Part shown: positions 36,683 to 46,200 of the stretch, piece by piece
Numbering within the stretch: the first letter of the stretch is position 1
How the letters are laid out: every line of letters starts with the position of its first letter
Assembly (NCBI GenBank): GCA_038251405.1
Contig: JBBSBH010000010.1
Location: forward strand, 88,127 to 152,126
Direction of reading: 5' to 3'
Source: JADJLQ01 sp038251405
GTDB lineage: Bacteria; Bacteroidota; Bacteroidia; Chitinophagales; Saprospiraceae
DNA length: 64,000 nucleotides
Made by a program: the position numbers and the translations under genes
The notes under the pieces: generated by a model
Databases searched by the model: none
Seen by the model: only the letters and a program-made list of their open reading frames with translations
What the model was told of the DNA's origin: nothing

Positions 36683-38851
36683 TTATCGCAAAAATGGAGC
36701 TATCACCAAAGCAATTACAGAAATCAATTTTAATAATATATTCAATGATGGCCCTGAAGTATCTTTAAATGGATCTCCTACCGTATCACCTACTACAGCG
36801 GCTTTATGAGGATCGGAGCCTTTATAATACATTTTGCCTTTGATTTCTATTCCACCTTCAAACATTTTTTTGGCATTGTCCCAGGCACCGCCAGAATTGG
36901 ACTGAAAGATTGCCATCAATACACCGGTAGCGGTAACTCCGGCTAATAAACCACCTAACATTTCCTTGCCAAATCCAAAACCTATAAATAATGGGGAAGC
37001 CACGGCTAAAATACCGGGTAATACCATTTGCTTTACGGCGGCTTTAGTAGATATTTCTACACATTTTCCATATTCCGCTTTGCCATTAGCGGCTTCGAAA
37101 GTGTCCAGATCGGCTTTTGACCACTTGTCCTGATCAATACCATCATTTCTTTTCATTACTTCCAAAGCAGCTTTCAGCGCGGGTATTTCATTGAATTGTC
37201 TTCTTACTTCCTGGATCATTTCCATAGCCGCCTTGCCTACGGATCCCATCGCCATAGAAGAAAACAAGAATGGAAGCATGGCACCTAAAAACAATCCGGA
37301 GATTACCATAGGTTTAGAGATATCAATCACCGCCAGGTGTGCACTTTGCATAAAAGCCGCAAATAGCGCCAGGGCAGTTAATGCCGCGGAAGCAATGGCA
37401 AACCCTTTTCCGATAGCTGCAGTAGTATTACCAACAGCATCTAATGTATCTGTACGCTGACGCACTTCCTTTGGCAGGCCAGCCATTTCTGCTATACCTC
37501 CGGCGTTGTCAGAAACCGGACCGTACGCATCTACTGCTAGCTGAATACCTGTATTCGATAGCATACCTACGGCAGCAATAGCTATACCATATAGACCGCC
37601 AAAATGATAAGAACCCATAATGGCAGCGGCCAGAATAATAGTAGGAATAGCTGTTGATTGCATACCTACACCAAGACCAGCGATGATATTGGTAGCTGAA
37701 CCAGTTAAAGATTGTTCTACTATAGATTTTACCGGCTTGGTGCCGGTACCTGTATAATACTCAGTTACATAGCCTATAGCTACACCTGATACTAAGCCAA
37801 TAATTACTGCCAGAAATATTCCAGTACTGGTAATATGTTGACCCTGATAATCCCAACCGCCTGATGGTAACATCCACCTGGTAATAAAGAAAGTAAGTAT
37901 CAGCATGACCACACTGGAAAGGTTTACACCCATATTCAGCGCACTTTGAGGATTGCCACCTTCTTTTGTCTTCACAAAGAAAGTACCCATGATAGAAGTC
38001 AATATTCCTACTCCCGATAATACCAGCGGAAGTAATACGGCATTCAATCCATTAAAGCTATTCGTTTCTTCAAATCCAGCGATTCCAATAAAGGCAGCTC
38101 CGAGTACCATAGTACCCACTATAGAGCCGACAAAAGACTCGAAAAGGTCGGCACCCATACCAGCAACATCACCAACATTATCACCAACATTATCAGCGAT
38201 GGTAGCAGGGTTCAACGGGTGATCTTCAGGAATTCCGGCCTCTACTTTACCTACCAGGTCAGCGCCTACATCGGCAGCTTTAGTATATATACCGCCACCT
38301 ACACGAGCAAAAAGAGCTATGGAAGAAGCTCCAAAAGAATATCCTGTAACCACGGTAATTACCTTAACTGTATCCCAACCCATTTGATGATAGATCAAGA
38401 ATAAAGAGCTTAGTCCCAGTACACCCAGACCAACCACTCCCATACCCATTACTGACCCACCTGCAAAAGCTACTTCAAGAGCTTTATTAAGGCTCGTGCG
38501 GGCAGCGGCGGTAGTTCTTACATTTGATTTAGTGGCTACTTTCATTCCAATAAATCCTGCTAAAGCCGAGCAAAACGCTCCTAATATAAATGAAACACCT
38601 GCCAGCCAGGAAGACTCTACTTCACTTGCTCCACCGATTGCCATCAATATACCAGCTGCTAATACAAACCAAATCAACACTTTATATTCAGCACGAAGGA
38701 AAGCCATAGCTCCTTCTGCAATAGCTTTTGATATACCCTGCATTTTTTCAGTGCCCGGATCTTGTTTTGTCACCCATGCACTCTTAAAATAAGTAAACAC
38801 TAAACCGATAATTCCCAGGATTGGGATTATCATCATAATTGTTTGTGACAT
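36683..38851 (-). CDS. hppA: Membrane-bound ion-translocating pyrophosphatase, K+-dependent type
   Basis: 722 residues with about 16 membrane helices. The substrate site shows DVGADLVGKVEAGIPEDHP, then DNVGDNVGDVAGMGADLFES, and late DPFKDTSGPSLNILLKL. The GNTTAAIGKGFAI segment has Ala where K+-independent enzymes carry Lys, which by known family rules predicts K+ dependence. It splits pyrophosphate and pumps Na+ or H+; the ion cannot be settled by eye. It is a single gene with a shared hairpin terminator at its 3' end. Confidence 0.96.
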   Translation of the reverse strand: MSQTIMMIIPILGIIGLVFTYFKSAWVTKQDPGTEKMQGISKAIAEGAMAFLRAEYKVLIWFVLAAGILMAIGGASEVESSWLAGVSFILGAFCSALAGFIGMKVATKSNVRTTAAARTSLNKALEVAFAGGSVMGMGVVGLGVLGLSSLFLIYHQMGWDTVKVITVVTGYSFGASSIALFARVGGGIYTKAADVGADLVGKVEAGIPEDHPLNPATIADNVGDNVGDVAGMGADLFESFVGSIVGTMVLGAAFIGIAGFEETNSFNGLNAVLLPLVLSGVGILTSIMGTFFVKTKEGGNPQSALNMGVNLSSVVMLILTFFITRWMLPSGGWDYQGQHITSTGIFLAVIIGLVSGVAIGYVTEYYTGTGTKPVKSIVEQSLTGSATNIIAGLGVGMQSTAIPTIILAAAIMGSYHFGGLYGIAIAAVGMLSNTGIQLAVDAYGPVSDNAGGIAEMAGLPKEVRQRTDTLDAVGNTTAAIGKGFAIASAALTALALFAAFMQSAHLAVIDISKPMVISGLFLGAMLPFLFSSMAMGSVGKAAMEMIQEVRRQFNEIPALKAALEVMKRNDGIDQDKWSKADLDTFEAANGKAEYGKCVEISTKAAVKQMVLPGILAVASPLFIGFGFGKEMLGGLLAGVTATGVLMAIFQSNSGGAWDNAKKMFEGGIEIKGKMYYKGSDPHKAAVVGDTVGDPFKDTSGPSLNILLKLISVIALVIAPFLR

Positions 38852-38934
38852 AATAAGTTATTTACGAAACGATTAAATTTTGAAGGTGCGAAAATATAAA
38901 TATTGATTGGTACAGCCAAATCTTGTTTGGATCA

Positions 38935-39504
38935 TTACATCCATTTAATCTTTTCTTTCATATTGGAGCGGATAGCAGGGGCCACAGCATTTTCTTTTAA
39001 GTACCCCATGTAAAATAATCCTATACACTTTTCACCTTCACTTAATTCTAATACAGGACCTAATCTGGCTATAAATCCGGGACTAGCCCAATAGGAGCCA
39101 ATTCCGAAAGCAGAACAGGTAAGCCACATATTTTGTACAGACATGGCCACAGCTGCTACTTCTTCCCATTCTGGTAAAGACTCGGCAGCATCCCTATGCA
39201 GGCAAATAGCAATGGTACAACCCGAGAGTATAGGCTTCTCTGAGATTTCTAATTGTTTAATTTCTGAAAACATTTCTGCTGGAGCATGTTTTTTATAGTC
39301 CGAGGCAATAAAATCCGCTAGTCTCTGGCGGGCTTCTAAAGAATGAAATATTCGGTAGCGCCACGGCTCGGTGCGCTTGTGGGTTGGCGCCCAATTGGCA
39401 TTTTCTAAAATCTCTTCGATTATTTCTACCGGGATTTCCTTTTGAGTATACGCTTTGGAGAAGTAGGCGCGTCGTTGTCTGATTGCTGTGGAAATTTCTT
39501 TCAT
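38935..39504 (-). CDS. Nitroreductase family protein (YdjA-like)
   Basis: 189 residues. It shows the FMN-binding layout of small nitroreductases: IRQRRAYFSKAYTQK, NANWAPTHKRTEPWRYRIF, VAMSVQNMWLTCSAFGIGSYW and GLFYMGYLKE. The family uses NAD(P)H to reduce nitro compounds, quinones or enones; the physiological substrate is unknown. It is cytoplasmic, and a -7-like sequence (TAATCTTG, one mismatch) lies just upstream on its strand. Confidence 0.88.
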   Translation of the reverse strand: MKEISTAIRQRRAYFSKAYTQKEIPVEIIEEILENANWAPTHKRTEPWRYRIFHSLEARQRLADFIASDYKKHAPAEMFSEIKQLEISEKPILSGCTIAICLHRDAAESLPEWEEVAAVAMSVQNMWLTCSAFGIGSYWASPGFIARLGPVLELSEGEKCIGLFYMGYLKENAVAPAIRSNMKEKIKWM

Positions 39505-39580
39505 GATTAATAGTACTTCTTTTATGAACGTGCAAGATTATACATTTTTTAGGGTTTAATTCCAGGATAAACTACTTGCT

Positions 39581-40456
39581 TCAATACATCAACTTCAAGC
39601 AGGATGGGATCAATTTAATTTCAAATTTTTGAGCGATGCCTCTACCATCACCATCAGTATGAAAATGTACAGGTCGTGAGGTTTCCACTTCCAGGTGATC
39701 TGAAGTAAAACTTTGAGCATAATTGCTTTGTCCTATATTTCCTGAAAACACTTTTAAGAAAAATGCGGGTAGTAAAGCCATAGGAACTTTATCAATAAGA
39801 CAAATGTCAATAAGCTGATCGTTGAGAGATGCATTTGGAGCTATAATGGCATTATTTCCATATTGACTGGCATTGGCAAATGCTACCTGAAAAATATTTT
39901 TTGAAACCGACTCATTATTGTAATGATACACTATTTCAATGGGCTGATAATTTTTATACTCTGATTGGATGAGCTTCATATAATTGCTCAGACCACGCTT
40001 TCCATTTTGACCAAAAAGAGTAGATATAAGCCCATCGAACCCCAGGCCGGCGACATTGAACGCCCATTCTCTGTTGATAGTGATGGCGTCTATAATATGG
40101 ATCCTTTTTTTGACTAATCGGTTTAAAGATGCTCTGATTCCTTTTGGTAAATGAAGATGCCTGGCTAATCCGTTACCCGATCCCCTGGGTATAATGCCCA
40201 TTACCCCATGTGTATGAACCAGATTTTTAGCTAATGTATTCACTGTACCATCACCACCTACGGCAATGAAATAAGAATGGCCTAGCTGAAGATGCTTTTT
40301 TACTAAAGCATTGGTTTCATCAGCGCTTTCGGTAATGTGAATATCGTAACGAATGCCATAGGCTTTTAACTCCTCTTGTAAAACCATTTGAAGCTTTTCA
40401 TTACGGCGGGTCCCCGATCTGTTATTGATGATAAATACAAAATGATCCAAAGTCAT
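39581..40456 (-). CDS. Diacylglycerol/lipid kinase family protein
   Basis: 291 residues. N-terminal FVFIINNRSGTRRNEK, then the nucleotide motif FIAVGGDGTVNTLA, and IIPRGSGNGLARHLHLP are diagnostic of the DAGK/YegS/sphingosine kinase superfamily. It phosphorylates a lipid alcohol at the inner membrane; the substrate is unknown. The chosen ATG at 40456 is abutted by a good promoter box, so the mature start may be slightly downstream, for example the TTG at codon 3. Confidence 0.9.
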   Translation of the reverse strand: MTLDHFVFIINNRSGTRRNEKLQMVLQEELKAYGIRYDIHITESADETNALVKKHLQLGHSYFIAVGGDGTVNTLAKNLVHTHGVMGIIPRGSGNGLARHLHLPKGIRASLNRLVKKRIHIIDAITINREWAFNVAGLGFDGLISTLFGQNGKRGLSNYMKLIQSEYKNYQPIEIVYHYNNESVSKNIFQVAFANASQYGNNAIIAPNASLNDQLIDICLIDKVPMALLPAFFLKVFSGNIGQSNYAQSFTSDHLEVETSRPVHFHTDGDGRGIAQKFEIKLIPSCLKLMY

Positions 40457-40457
40457 A

Positions 40458-40490
40458 CAAAGATAATCCGATATTGAGCTTTACTCCAAA
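40458..40490 (-). promoter_or_regulatory. Complete -33/-7 promoter abutting the lipid kinase start
   Basis: On the minus strand TTTG (40490-40487), a 21-base spacer and TATCTTTG (40465-40458) match the Bacteroidota consensus. The -7 box ends one base before the annotated ATG at 40456, so the predicted transcription start would be at or inside the first codons. This implies a leaderless mRNA or a downstream start codon. Confidence 0.5.
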
Positions 40491-40617
40491 AACGAAATAT
40501 TTTGAATTCTTCGTCTCATATTGATGGAATTCAGTAATTAAAAATCAATGCCGGGATAAATAATTTTTACCATCACGTATTTTCAAATGACTATTTTTAG
40601 CACTCAAATGATGTAGT

Positions 40618-40875
40618 ATGCAGTGGATAGATTATGTAGGATTGTTTGGGGCATTTTTAGGTTCTATTACTTTCGTACCACAAGTATTCCGTGCCTGGAA
40701 GACAAAGTCTACCGGAGATCTATCTTATTGGATGATCGGAATCCTGATCTTAAATGTGTCTACCTGGCTGTTCTACGGCTCAGTAAAAAAAGATATCGCT
40801 ATTATTATCGCCAATGGAATCATCCTGATCCTGGCCTTCGTATTATTGATATTCAAATTGAGTTTTAAAAAATAA
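40618..40875 (+). CDS. SemiSWEET-type sugar transporter
   Basis: 85 residues forming three membrane helices (YVGLFGAFLGSITFV, WMIGILILNVSTWLFYG, IIIANGIILILAFVLLIF). The PQ motif (Pro21-Gln22) followed by RAWKTKSTGDLSYW is characteristic. These half-transporters dimerise in the inner membrane and move sugars by facilitated diffusion. It is four bases before the GNAT gene on the same strand, so the two are likely co-transcribed. Confidence 0.93.
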   Translation: MQWIDYVGLFGAFLGSITFVPQVFRAWKTKSTGDLSYWMIGILILNVSTWLFYGSVKKDIAIIIANGIILILAFVLLIFKLSFKK

Positions 40876-40879
40876 TACT

Positions 40880-41476
40880 ATGGATTATCCTCCTGCTGCA
40901 GTAACATTGGAAGGCGATCATGCAATTTTAATACCCATGACTATGGAGCATAGAGATGACCTGATCTCTGCTGCTAAGGATGGAGAATTGTGGAAACTCT
41001 GGTATACGTTCATTCCCACTCCTGATAAAATGGGGGATTATATTGAAGGGAATTTATTGGAAGAAAAGCAATCCAAAGCTGTCCCTTTTGTGATCATCGA
41101 TAAATCGAATCATAAAATTGTAGGCGTTACTAAATACCTGAATATTGAAACACAAATTCGAAGACTGGAAATAGGTGGTACCTGGTATGCCAAATCTGTA
41201 CAAAGAACTGCATTAAATACCGAGTGTAAATTACTCCTGTTGAAACATGCCTTTGAGTCATTGTCTTGTGTCGCTGTAGAATTCCGCACGCATTGGCTCA
41301 ATCATCCTTCTCGACGCGCTATCGAAAGATTAGGAGCTAAAATGGATGGTGTCCTTCGAAATCATAAAATAATGGCTGATGGGTCTATCCGAGATACGGT
41401 GGTCTATAGTGTTCTGAACACAGAATGGCCTGCCGTGAAAAATAATTTATTGTTCAAATTGAATGTTCGGATTTAA
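40880..41476 (+). CDS. GNAT-family N-acetyltransferase (RimJ/RimL-like)
   Basis: 198 residues. RimL-like features: LIPMTMEHRDDLISAAKDGE at the start, IVGVTKYLNIETQIRRLEIGG, GGTWYAKSVQRTALNTECK at the acetyl-CoA-binding turn, and NHPSRRAIERLGAKMDGVLR. It should transfer acetyl from acetyl-CoA to a protein N-terminus or small molecule. It follows the SemiSWEET gene closely. Its 3' end overlaps the convergent serine hydrolase gene by 30 bases. Confidence 0.88.
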   Translation: MDYPPAAVTLEGDHAILIPMTMEHRDDLISAAKDGELWKLWYTFIPTPDKMGDYIEGNLLEEKQSKAVPFVIIDKSNHKIVGVTKYLNIETQIRRLEIGGTWYAKSVQRTALNTECKLLLLKHAFESLSCVAVEFRTHWLNHPSRRAIERLGAKMDGVLRNHKIMADGSIRDTVVYSVLNTEWPAVKNNLLFKLNVRI

Positions 41477-42697
41477 TGTATCCTTTAGTTGTGAATGACC
41501 CTCAACTAAAATGGAATCATGCCATTGATCATAAAAACTAAAGAACTCAGGAACTATATCATTTGCCAATTGACAAGTAGAATTGAATAATGCGCAGATA
41601 GCTATTTTTTTATCTCTGTCGAAAGCTATTTCAGCCCGATAATCATTGGCATAGCCACCATGATAAAATCTCAAATGGTCGCCATAGTCCAGTACGCGCA
41701 TTCCATTGGCATAGTAGGTCTCTTGCACACCGGGCCAGTAATTATAATAACGACGATCTTGAGAGGTTCTTATACGCGGACGAAGCATGCTATCTAATGC
41801 GGATTTTGACAGCACATCGGGATTATTTCCAAGCAAAGCCTTCATCCATTTACTCATATCTGAAATAGAAGCATTGAGGCCCCCTGCAGCCGTTGTGTTA
41901 TAATATTTATTTGAAATGGGCTTCACTGTTCCACAAATACATGCTTGATCCATAGTATGAGGCAGTGCTACATCTTTACCATTTAAAATACAGGCGTAAT
42001 CAAAACTCATATCGGTCATACATAAGGGATCCACCAGATATTCTTGAAATAATGCAGCATAAGATTGATGTGTTGCCTTTTCGAGTACGGGCTCTATACA
42101 AGCATAAACAGCATTCTGGTAAGCATATTCTGTACCTGGTGCAAAAGGAACTTTTACCTGTTTAAATAAAGGAATGATATCTGATAAAGCCATACCACTC
42201 TCTACCAAATTAGTATAGCAATGATAAGGTAACCCAGAACTTTGCGAAAGTATGTTATCAATGGTAACTTCATCAGAGAACTCTTTTGGTGTAAACTCAA
42301 ATGCTGGCAAATATTTTACGAGTGGATCTTCATAATGAATCAATCCTTTTTCCACCATTATGGCAGCTAACGCCGATGCGAAATTTTTGGAGACACTCGC
42401 CAATCTAAAAACAGTATGCATATCCACGGGTTCGTCTGTATCGGTGGAGCGTACGCCATAACCTTTGATCAATCGGATAGTAGAGTCAGTGACAATAGTT
42501 ACAGCAGCGCCAGGACAATGACATGAATCCATTTTTTGCTGAACCCAGGCATCAAAGACTTCTATAAATATATCTCGTGGTTTAGCTTTTACCAGTAAAG
42601 CGTCCTGCACCTGTTTTTCAACAGGAACATGCTTTACTTTACACGTGGACGCTAACCAAAAAGTTGAAAATAAAATGAGGAGACGGAATAAATACAA
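41447..42697 (-). CDS. Serine hydrolase (beta-lactamase family), likely lipoprotein
   Basis: 416 residues. The start MYLFRLLILFSTFWLASTC resembles a lipoprotein signal with Cys19 the anchor, though Thr at -1 is unusual. The fold is marked by RLASVSK (Ser101-Lys104), YAYQNAVY with the Tyr-x-Asn motif, and FYHGGYANDYRAE with HxG. These proteins include D,D-peptidases and esterases. It reads leftward and its 3' end overlaps the convergent GNAT gene by 30 bases. PBP1A lies upstream on the same strand after a 43-base gap, so a shared cell-wall role is possible. Confidence 0.87.
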   Translation of the reverse strand: MYLFRLLILFSTFWLASTCKVKHVPVEKQVQDALLVKAKPRDIFIEVFDAWVQQKMDSCHCPGAAVTIVTDSTIRLIKGYGVRSTDTDEPVDMHTVFRLASVSKNFASALAAIMVEKGLIHYEDPLVKYLPAFEFTPKEFSDEVTIDNILSQSSGLPYHCYTNLVESGMALSDIIPLFKQVKVPFAPGTEYAYQNAVYACIEPVLEKATHQSYAALFQEYLVDPLCMTDMSFDYACILNGKDVALPHTMDQACICGTVKPISNKYYNTTAAGGLNASISDMSKWMKALLGNNPDVLSKSALDSMLRPRIRTSQDRRYYNYWPGVQETYYANGMRVLDYGDHLRFYHGGYANDYRAEIAFDRDKKIAICALFNSTCQLANDIVPEFFSFYDQWHDSILVEGHSQLKDTLNPNIQFEQ

Positions 42698-42740
42698 TAC
42701 GATAGTTCTAATTCAATAAATAATAAGATTTCGTGTATGT

Positions 42741-45323
42741 TTATTGTTCTTCAAGGTCAAACTCATCCTGTAATTTTCGCGATTTATTGATTAGACTGGG
42801 ATCTTGCACATGTAATGAATCGTATGCTGCACAATTCATTTCAATACCGATTTGAGCGGGTTTAAAAAAATCTACATTGGGGTCCCATTTGATTCTTGGA
42901 TCATTTTCTATCCGTTTCATGAACTCCGCAAATATGGGCTTTGCCATAGCAGCGCCCTGGCCGTAAGTTATAGATTGGAATCTGATCCAGGGAAGGTCGC
43001 CGCCTACCCAGGTACCTACTACTAATCTTGGTGTAAGACCCATGTACCAGCCGTCTTTATAGCTATTTGTAGTGCCTGTCTTACCCCCATGAATAGTCTT
43101 TACAGACCCGTCTCTTACCGGGGAAGCTTTTTTCAATAAATCAGTCATCACATAGTTTACACCAGAGGGCAAAGCCTTAGATTCTTCTACTTTAGACTGA
43201 TATATCACTCTTCCATTTTGGTCTTCGATGCGATCTACAAAATAAGGCTTAATGAATTTGCCATCGTTGGCAAAAGTGGTGTACGCTCCCGTCATTTCCA
43301 TTACAGTAAGATCTGAGGAGCCCAAACAAATCGAGGGCTGACGAGGCACCCTGAACTCACCATCACTTCTTCTCTTAGAACTGTCTATGCCCATGGTATT
43401 TACCAATCCACATACCAGTTCGGCATTGCCCAATTCTTTCATTAAATACACGGAAATAGAATTGACAGAATTTGCCAAGCCTTGATAAAGCGTTAGTGGG
43501 GCATTGGAAAAATATCCGGTAGAATTACGTGGAGACCATACGGACGCTAATCTGAAATTCCCCTCGCCGGGAGATATAGTATAAGGCCGATCTATGATCC
43601 GTATACAGGGAGAAATCGCTTTAAATCCAATAGCCGTAGCATATACAAATGGCTTGAATGTAGAGCCTACCTGTCTGTCAGAAGTAATATGATCATATTT
43701 GAAATACCGGTGATCAAGGCCTCCTACCCAGGTGCGTACCTTGCCAGTACCAGGTTCAATGGCCATATTACCTACTTGTAAGATCATAGCCATATATTTA
43801 ATGCTATCCAATGGAGTCATGGCTGTATCTCGCTCATTTCGAGTGGCATAATCATATATTTTCATCCGAACCCGTGCATTGAATTGCTTATCTGATTCTT
43901 TTAAAAGATTTGACCAGGCTTTACTTGTTACCAGCCAAAGAGGGTCTTTCATTAATTTTCTATACTTGGAAGCTCTTTCATTACTAAGGATACCTTGCTT
44001 TGTATATCCATCCAATTTCCCTTTTTTCAAATCCTCTTCCACCATGCGTAAGATATCATTATCAGTAAGCACCAAATCAAACTTCGAATCAATACTATCG
44101 ATCAATGCACTTAAATACTGATCACGGATACCCTGGAATCGATCACTTTCTCTTATGAGGCTATTCAGTTTGTATCTTCTGATTTCTTTTTGTCTATCGT
44201 CTGCTTCAAATGTCCAGGGATCCATATTTCTCCACACATTAAATAATAATTTTTGAATTTTGGGCATGTGGGTAGCTACTGCTTGCTCGGCTAATTCTTG
44301 AAGTACAGGGTCAATGGTGGTGAATACTTTGAGACCATCCTTGTTAATATTAAATGTGCTGCCATCAGGTCTTTTCATTTCAGGCTGCTGAAACAAATCT
44401 TGCATCCACTTGCTGAGCTCTATCATAAAATATGGAGCATTGCCTTCGGAGATACTTCTACGTTTAAAACTAGAAACATCAATTGGTAATTTTTGCAATG
44501 AGTCACGTTGTGTTGCAGTAATATAACCAGCTGAGGACATTCTATCTAAAACCAAATTCCTTCTGCTGATAGAATTATTTGGATTTCGCTTAGGATTGTA
44601 TCGAATTGGATTAGAAAGCATGCCTATCAAAGTAGCCGCTTGCTCTATTTTGAGAGAGTCCTGGTTAACGTTAAAGTAAGTTTCTGCAGCTGCTTTTATA
44701 CCGTAAGAGTCATATAAAAAGTCTACTTGATTGAGATACATTGCTATGATCTCTTCTTTGGTATAGCTGCGCTCAAGCTTGACTGCAGTGATCCATTCTT
44801 TAAACTTTATTTCAAAGAGGGCGATCTTTTTTTGAATCGAATTCATGCCTCTAAAATCACGGTTGGAATATAATAGTTTTGCCAATTGCTGAGTAATAGT
44901 ACTACCACCACCTGCTCCACTCTGCCTTAAAATCACCGTACGAACTAATACTCTAAATAAGGCTTCAATATCCACACCGGTATGATTGCGAAAACGAGAA
45001 TCTTCAGTGGCCAGTAATGCATTTACCAAATTTGGTGAAAGATCATTGTAATTAACCCCTACCCGGTTTTGGGTAAATAACCTACCCAATTCTTTGTTGT
45101 CACTGGAATAAATCACCGTCGCAAAGTCATAGCTGGGATTTTCCAATTCTTCGAAAGTGGGAAGGTTTTGAAAAGAAAGGTAAATAAAGAAAGCAATGGT
45201 TGCTATAATGCCAGCCAGCACTAGTCCCCACATCCATTTTGCGAGTCTATTTCTACCGGGGCTAATGACCTTACCCGAGGGGTTAGTAATGAATAAGAGC
45301 TTTTGCCAGGCTTTTTTAATCAT
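42741..45323 (-). CDS. Class A penicillin-binding protein (PBP1A-like)
   Basis: 860 residues. A cytoplasmic basic start and one membrane helix (~31-51) precede the GT51 glycosyltransferase: ALLATEDSRFRNHTGVD (Glu107), GGGSTITQQLAKLL, SYTKEEIIAMYLNQV. An unusually long charged, helical segment (~350-510) lies before the transpeptidase, which has STFKPF (Ser554-Lys557), SVNS and KTGTT. It polymerises and cross-links peptidoglycan in the periplasm. It ends with an acidic tail (QDEFDLEEQ). A TAAATTTG box 34 bases upstream could drive it. Confidence 0.95.
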   Translation of the reverse strand: MIKKAWQKLLFITNPSGKVISPGRNRLAKWMWGLVLAGIIATIAFFIYLSFQNLPTFEELENPSYDFATVIYSSDNKELGRLFTQNRVGVNYNDLSPNLVNALLATEDSRFRNHTGVDIEALFRVLVRTVILRQSGAGGGSTITQQLAKLLYSNRDFRGMNSIQKKIALFEIKFKEWITAVKLERSYTKEEIIAMYLNQVDFLYDSYGIKAAAETYFNVNQDSLKIEQAATLIGMLSNPIRYNPKRNPNNSISRRNLVLDRMSSAGYITATQRDSLQKLPIDVSSFKRRSISEGNAPYFMIELSKWMQDLFQQPEMKRPDGSTFNINKDGLKVFTTIDPVLQELAEQAVATHMPKIQKLLFNVWRNMDPWTFEADDRQKEIRRYKLNSLIRESDRFQGIRDQYLSALIDSIDSKFDLVLTDNDILRMVEEDLKKGKLDGYTKQGILSNERASKYRKLMKDPLWLVTSKAWSNLLKESDKQFNARVRMKIYDYATRNERDTAMTPLDSIKYMAMILQVGNMAIEPGTGKVRTWVGGLDHRYFKYDHITSDRQVGSTFKPFVYATAIGFKAISPCIRIIDRPYTISPGEGNFRLASVWSPRNSTGYFSNAPLTLYQGLANSVNSISVYLMKELGNAELVCGLVNTMGIDSSKRRSDGEFRVPRQPSICLGSSDLTVMEMTGAYTTFANDGKFIKPYFVDRIEDQNGRVIYQSKVEESKALPSGVNYVMTDLLKKASPVRDGSVKTIHGGKTGTTNSYKDGWYMGLTPRLVVGTWVGGDLPWIRFQSITYGQGAAMAKPIFAEFMKRIENDPRIKWDPNVDFFKPAQIGIEMNCAAYDSLHVQDPSLINKSRKLQDEFDLEEQ

Positions 45324-45357
45324 TCGAATAAAGTTAATCGTGATTGCAAATAGAATA

Positions 45358-45365
45358 CAAATTTA
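45358..45365 (-). promoter_or_regulatory. TAAATTTG -7 box upstream of PBP1A
   Basis: On the minus strand the sequence reads TAAATTTG, an exact TAnnTTTG match, 34 bases before the ATG at 45323. A standard-spaced -33 TTG is not visible. Confidence 0.35.
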
Positions 45366-45593
45366 GCAATTGCAGAAGGACTACACATCGCTTTTTTGCA
45401 AATAGATAGTCAATAAGGCTATTTATAACCATTTGACTATAATGGAAATGCTATGGTTTTACTTTTCTTGGCACTATTTGAGGCAACGCATGTAATAATT
45501 CAATCAAGGGCTTTATTTGTGGTCTGTTACTTTATTCAATTTGTCTACGACTACTTGTTTCTCTTTCTTTATTTGTTTCGATTAATAGTTTAT

Positions 45594-46013
45594 TCAACCT
45601 TTTACTGAATGGTCATCTAACTTTTTTAACATAAATAATCCAGTGCTTATAATAACTATATGTATTAAAATAAATAGATAATAACTTTTGGGATCATATC
45701 CTCTATTGATCCAGGTAAGATCACAAACTATCCCTCTAAAAAATTCAGCTAATAACACAAAAACAATTAGATATTTGCTTTTAATGGGATCAAATGAGCC
45801 AACTAAAAGGGCCATTGCCGTTGCTCCTAAATCGTAAACAAATACCAACCATGCGTCGGCAAAACGCTGAACAGCCAAATCGTCATTACCTAACCCGGAG
45901 GGAAGATTCTGTTTAATGAAATCTAAATTAAAGTACAATCCATAAAGATTCATTATTGTAAGAATCAGGTAAAATATACCAATGACTCTCATCCACCATT
46001 TTACTTTTTTCAT
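45594..46013 (-). CDS. Four-helix membrane protein (BphX-like, tentative)
   Basis: The ATG at 46013 (MKKVKWWMRVIGIFYL) gives 139 residues; the longer frame to 46055 adds a poor N-terminus. Four membrane helices are likely: RVIGIFYLILTIMNLYG, WLVFVYDLGATAMALLV, YLIVFVLLAEFFRGIV and YYLFILIHIVIISTGLFML. The layout recalls BphX-like proteins, but I am not sure of the match and assign no function. Confidence 0.65.
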   Translation of the reverse strand: MKKVKWWMRVIGIFYLILTIMNLYGLYFNLDFIKQNLPSGLGNDDLAVQRFADAWLVFVYDLGATAMALLVGSFDPIKSKYLIVFVLLAEFFRGIVCDLTWINRGYDPKSYYLFILIHIVIISTGLFMLKKLDDHSVKG

Positions 46014-46200
46014 ATCAATATCATTTTTAATGAATGTAAAAATAGGGATATGCAAACGGCAAAATATCAGTAGTTGTACGTAATTTGAGTTAGCAGATCA
46101 CCGTAAAAATTGGTTGATTAAGCTATTTGTATTTTAACTATTTTTCAATGGATTATACTTGTAAATTAGATGATAGATTGTAAACCTCTATTCTAAAAAT

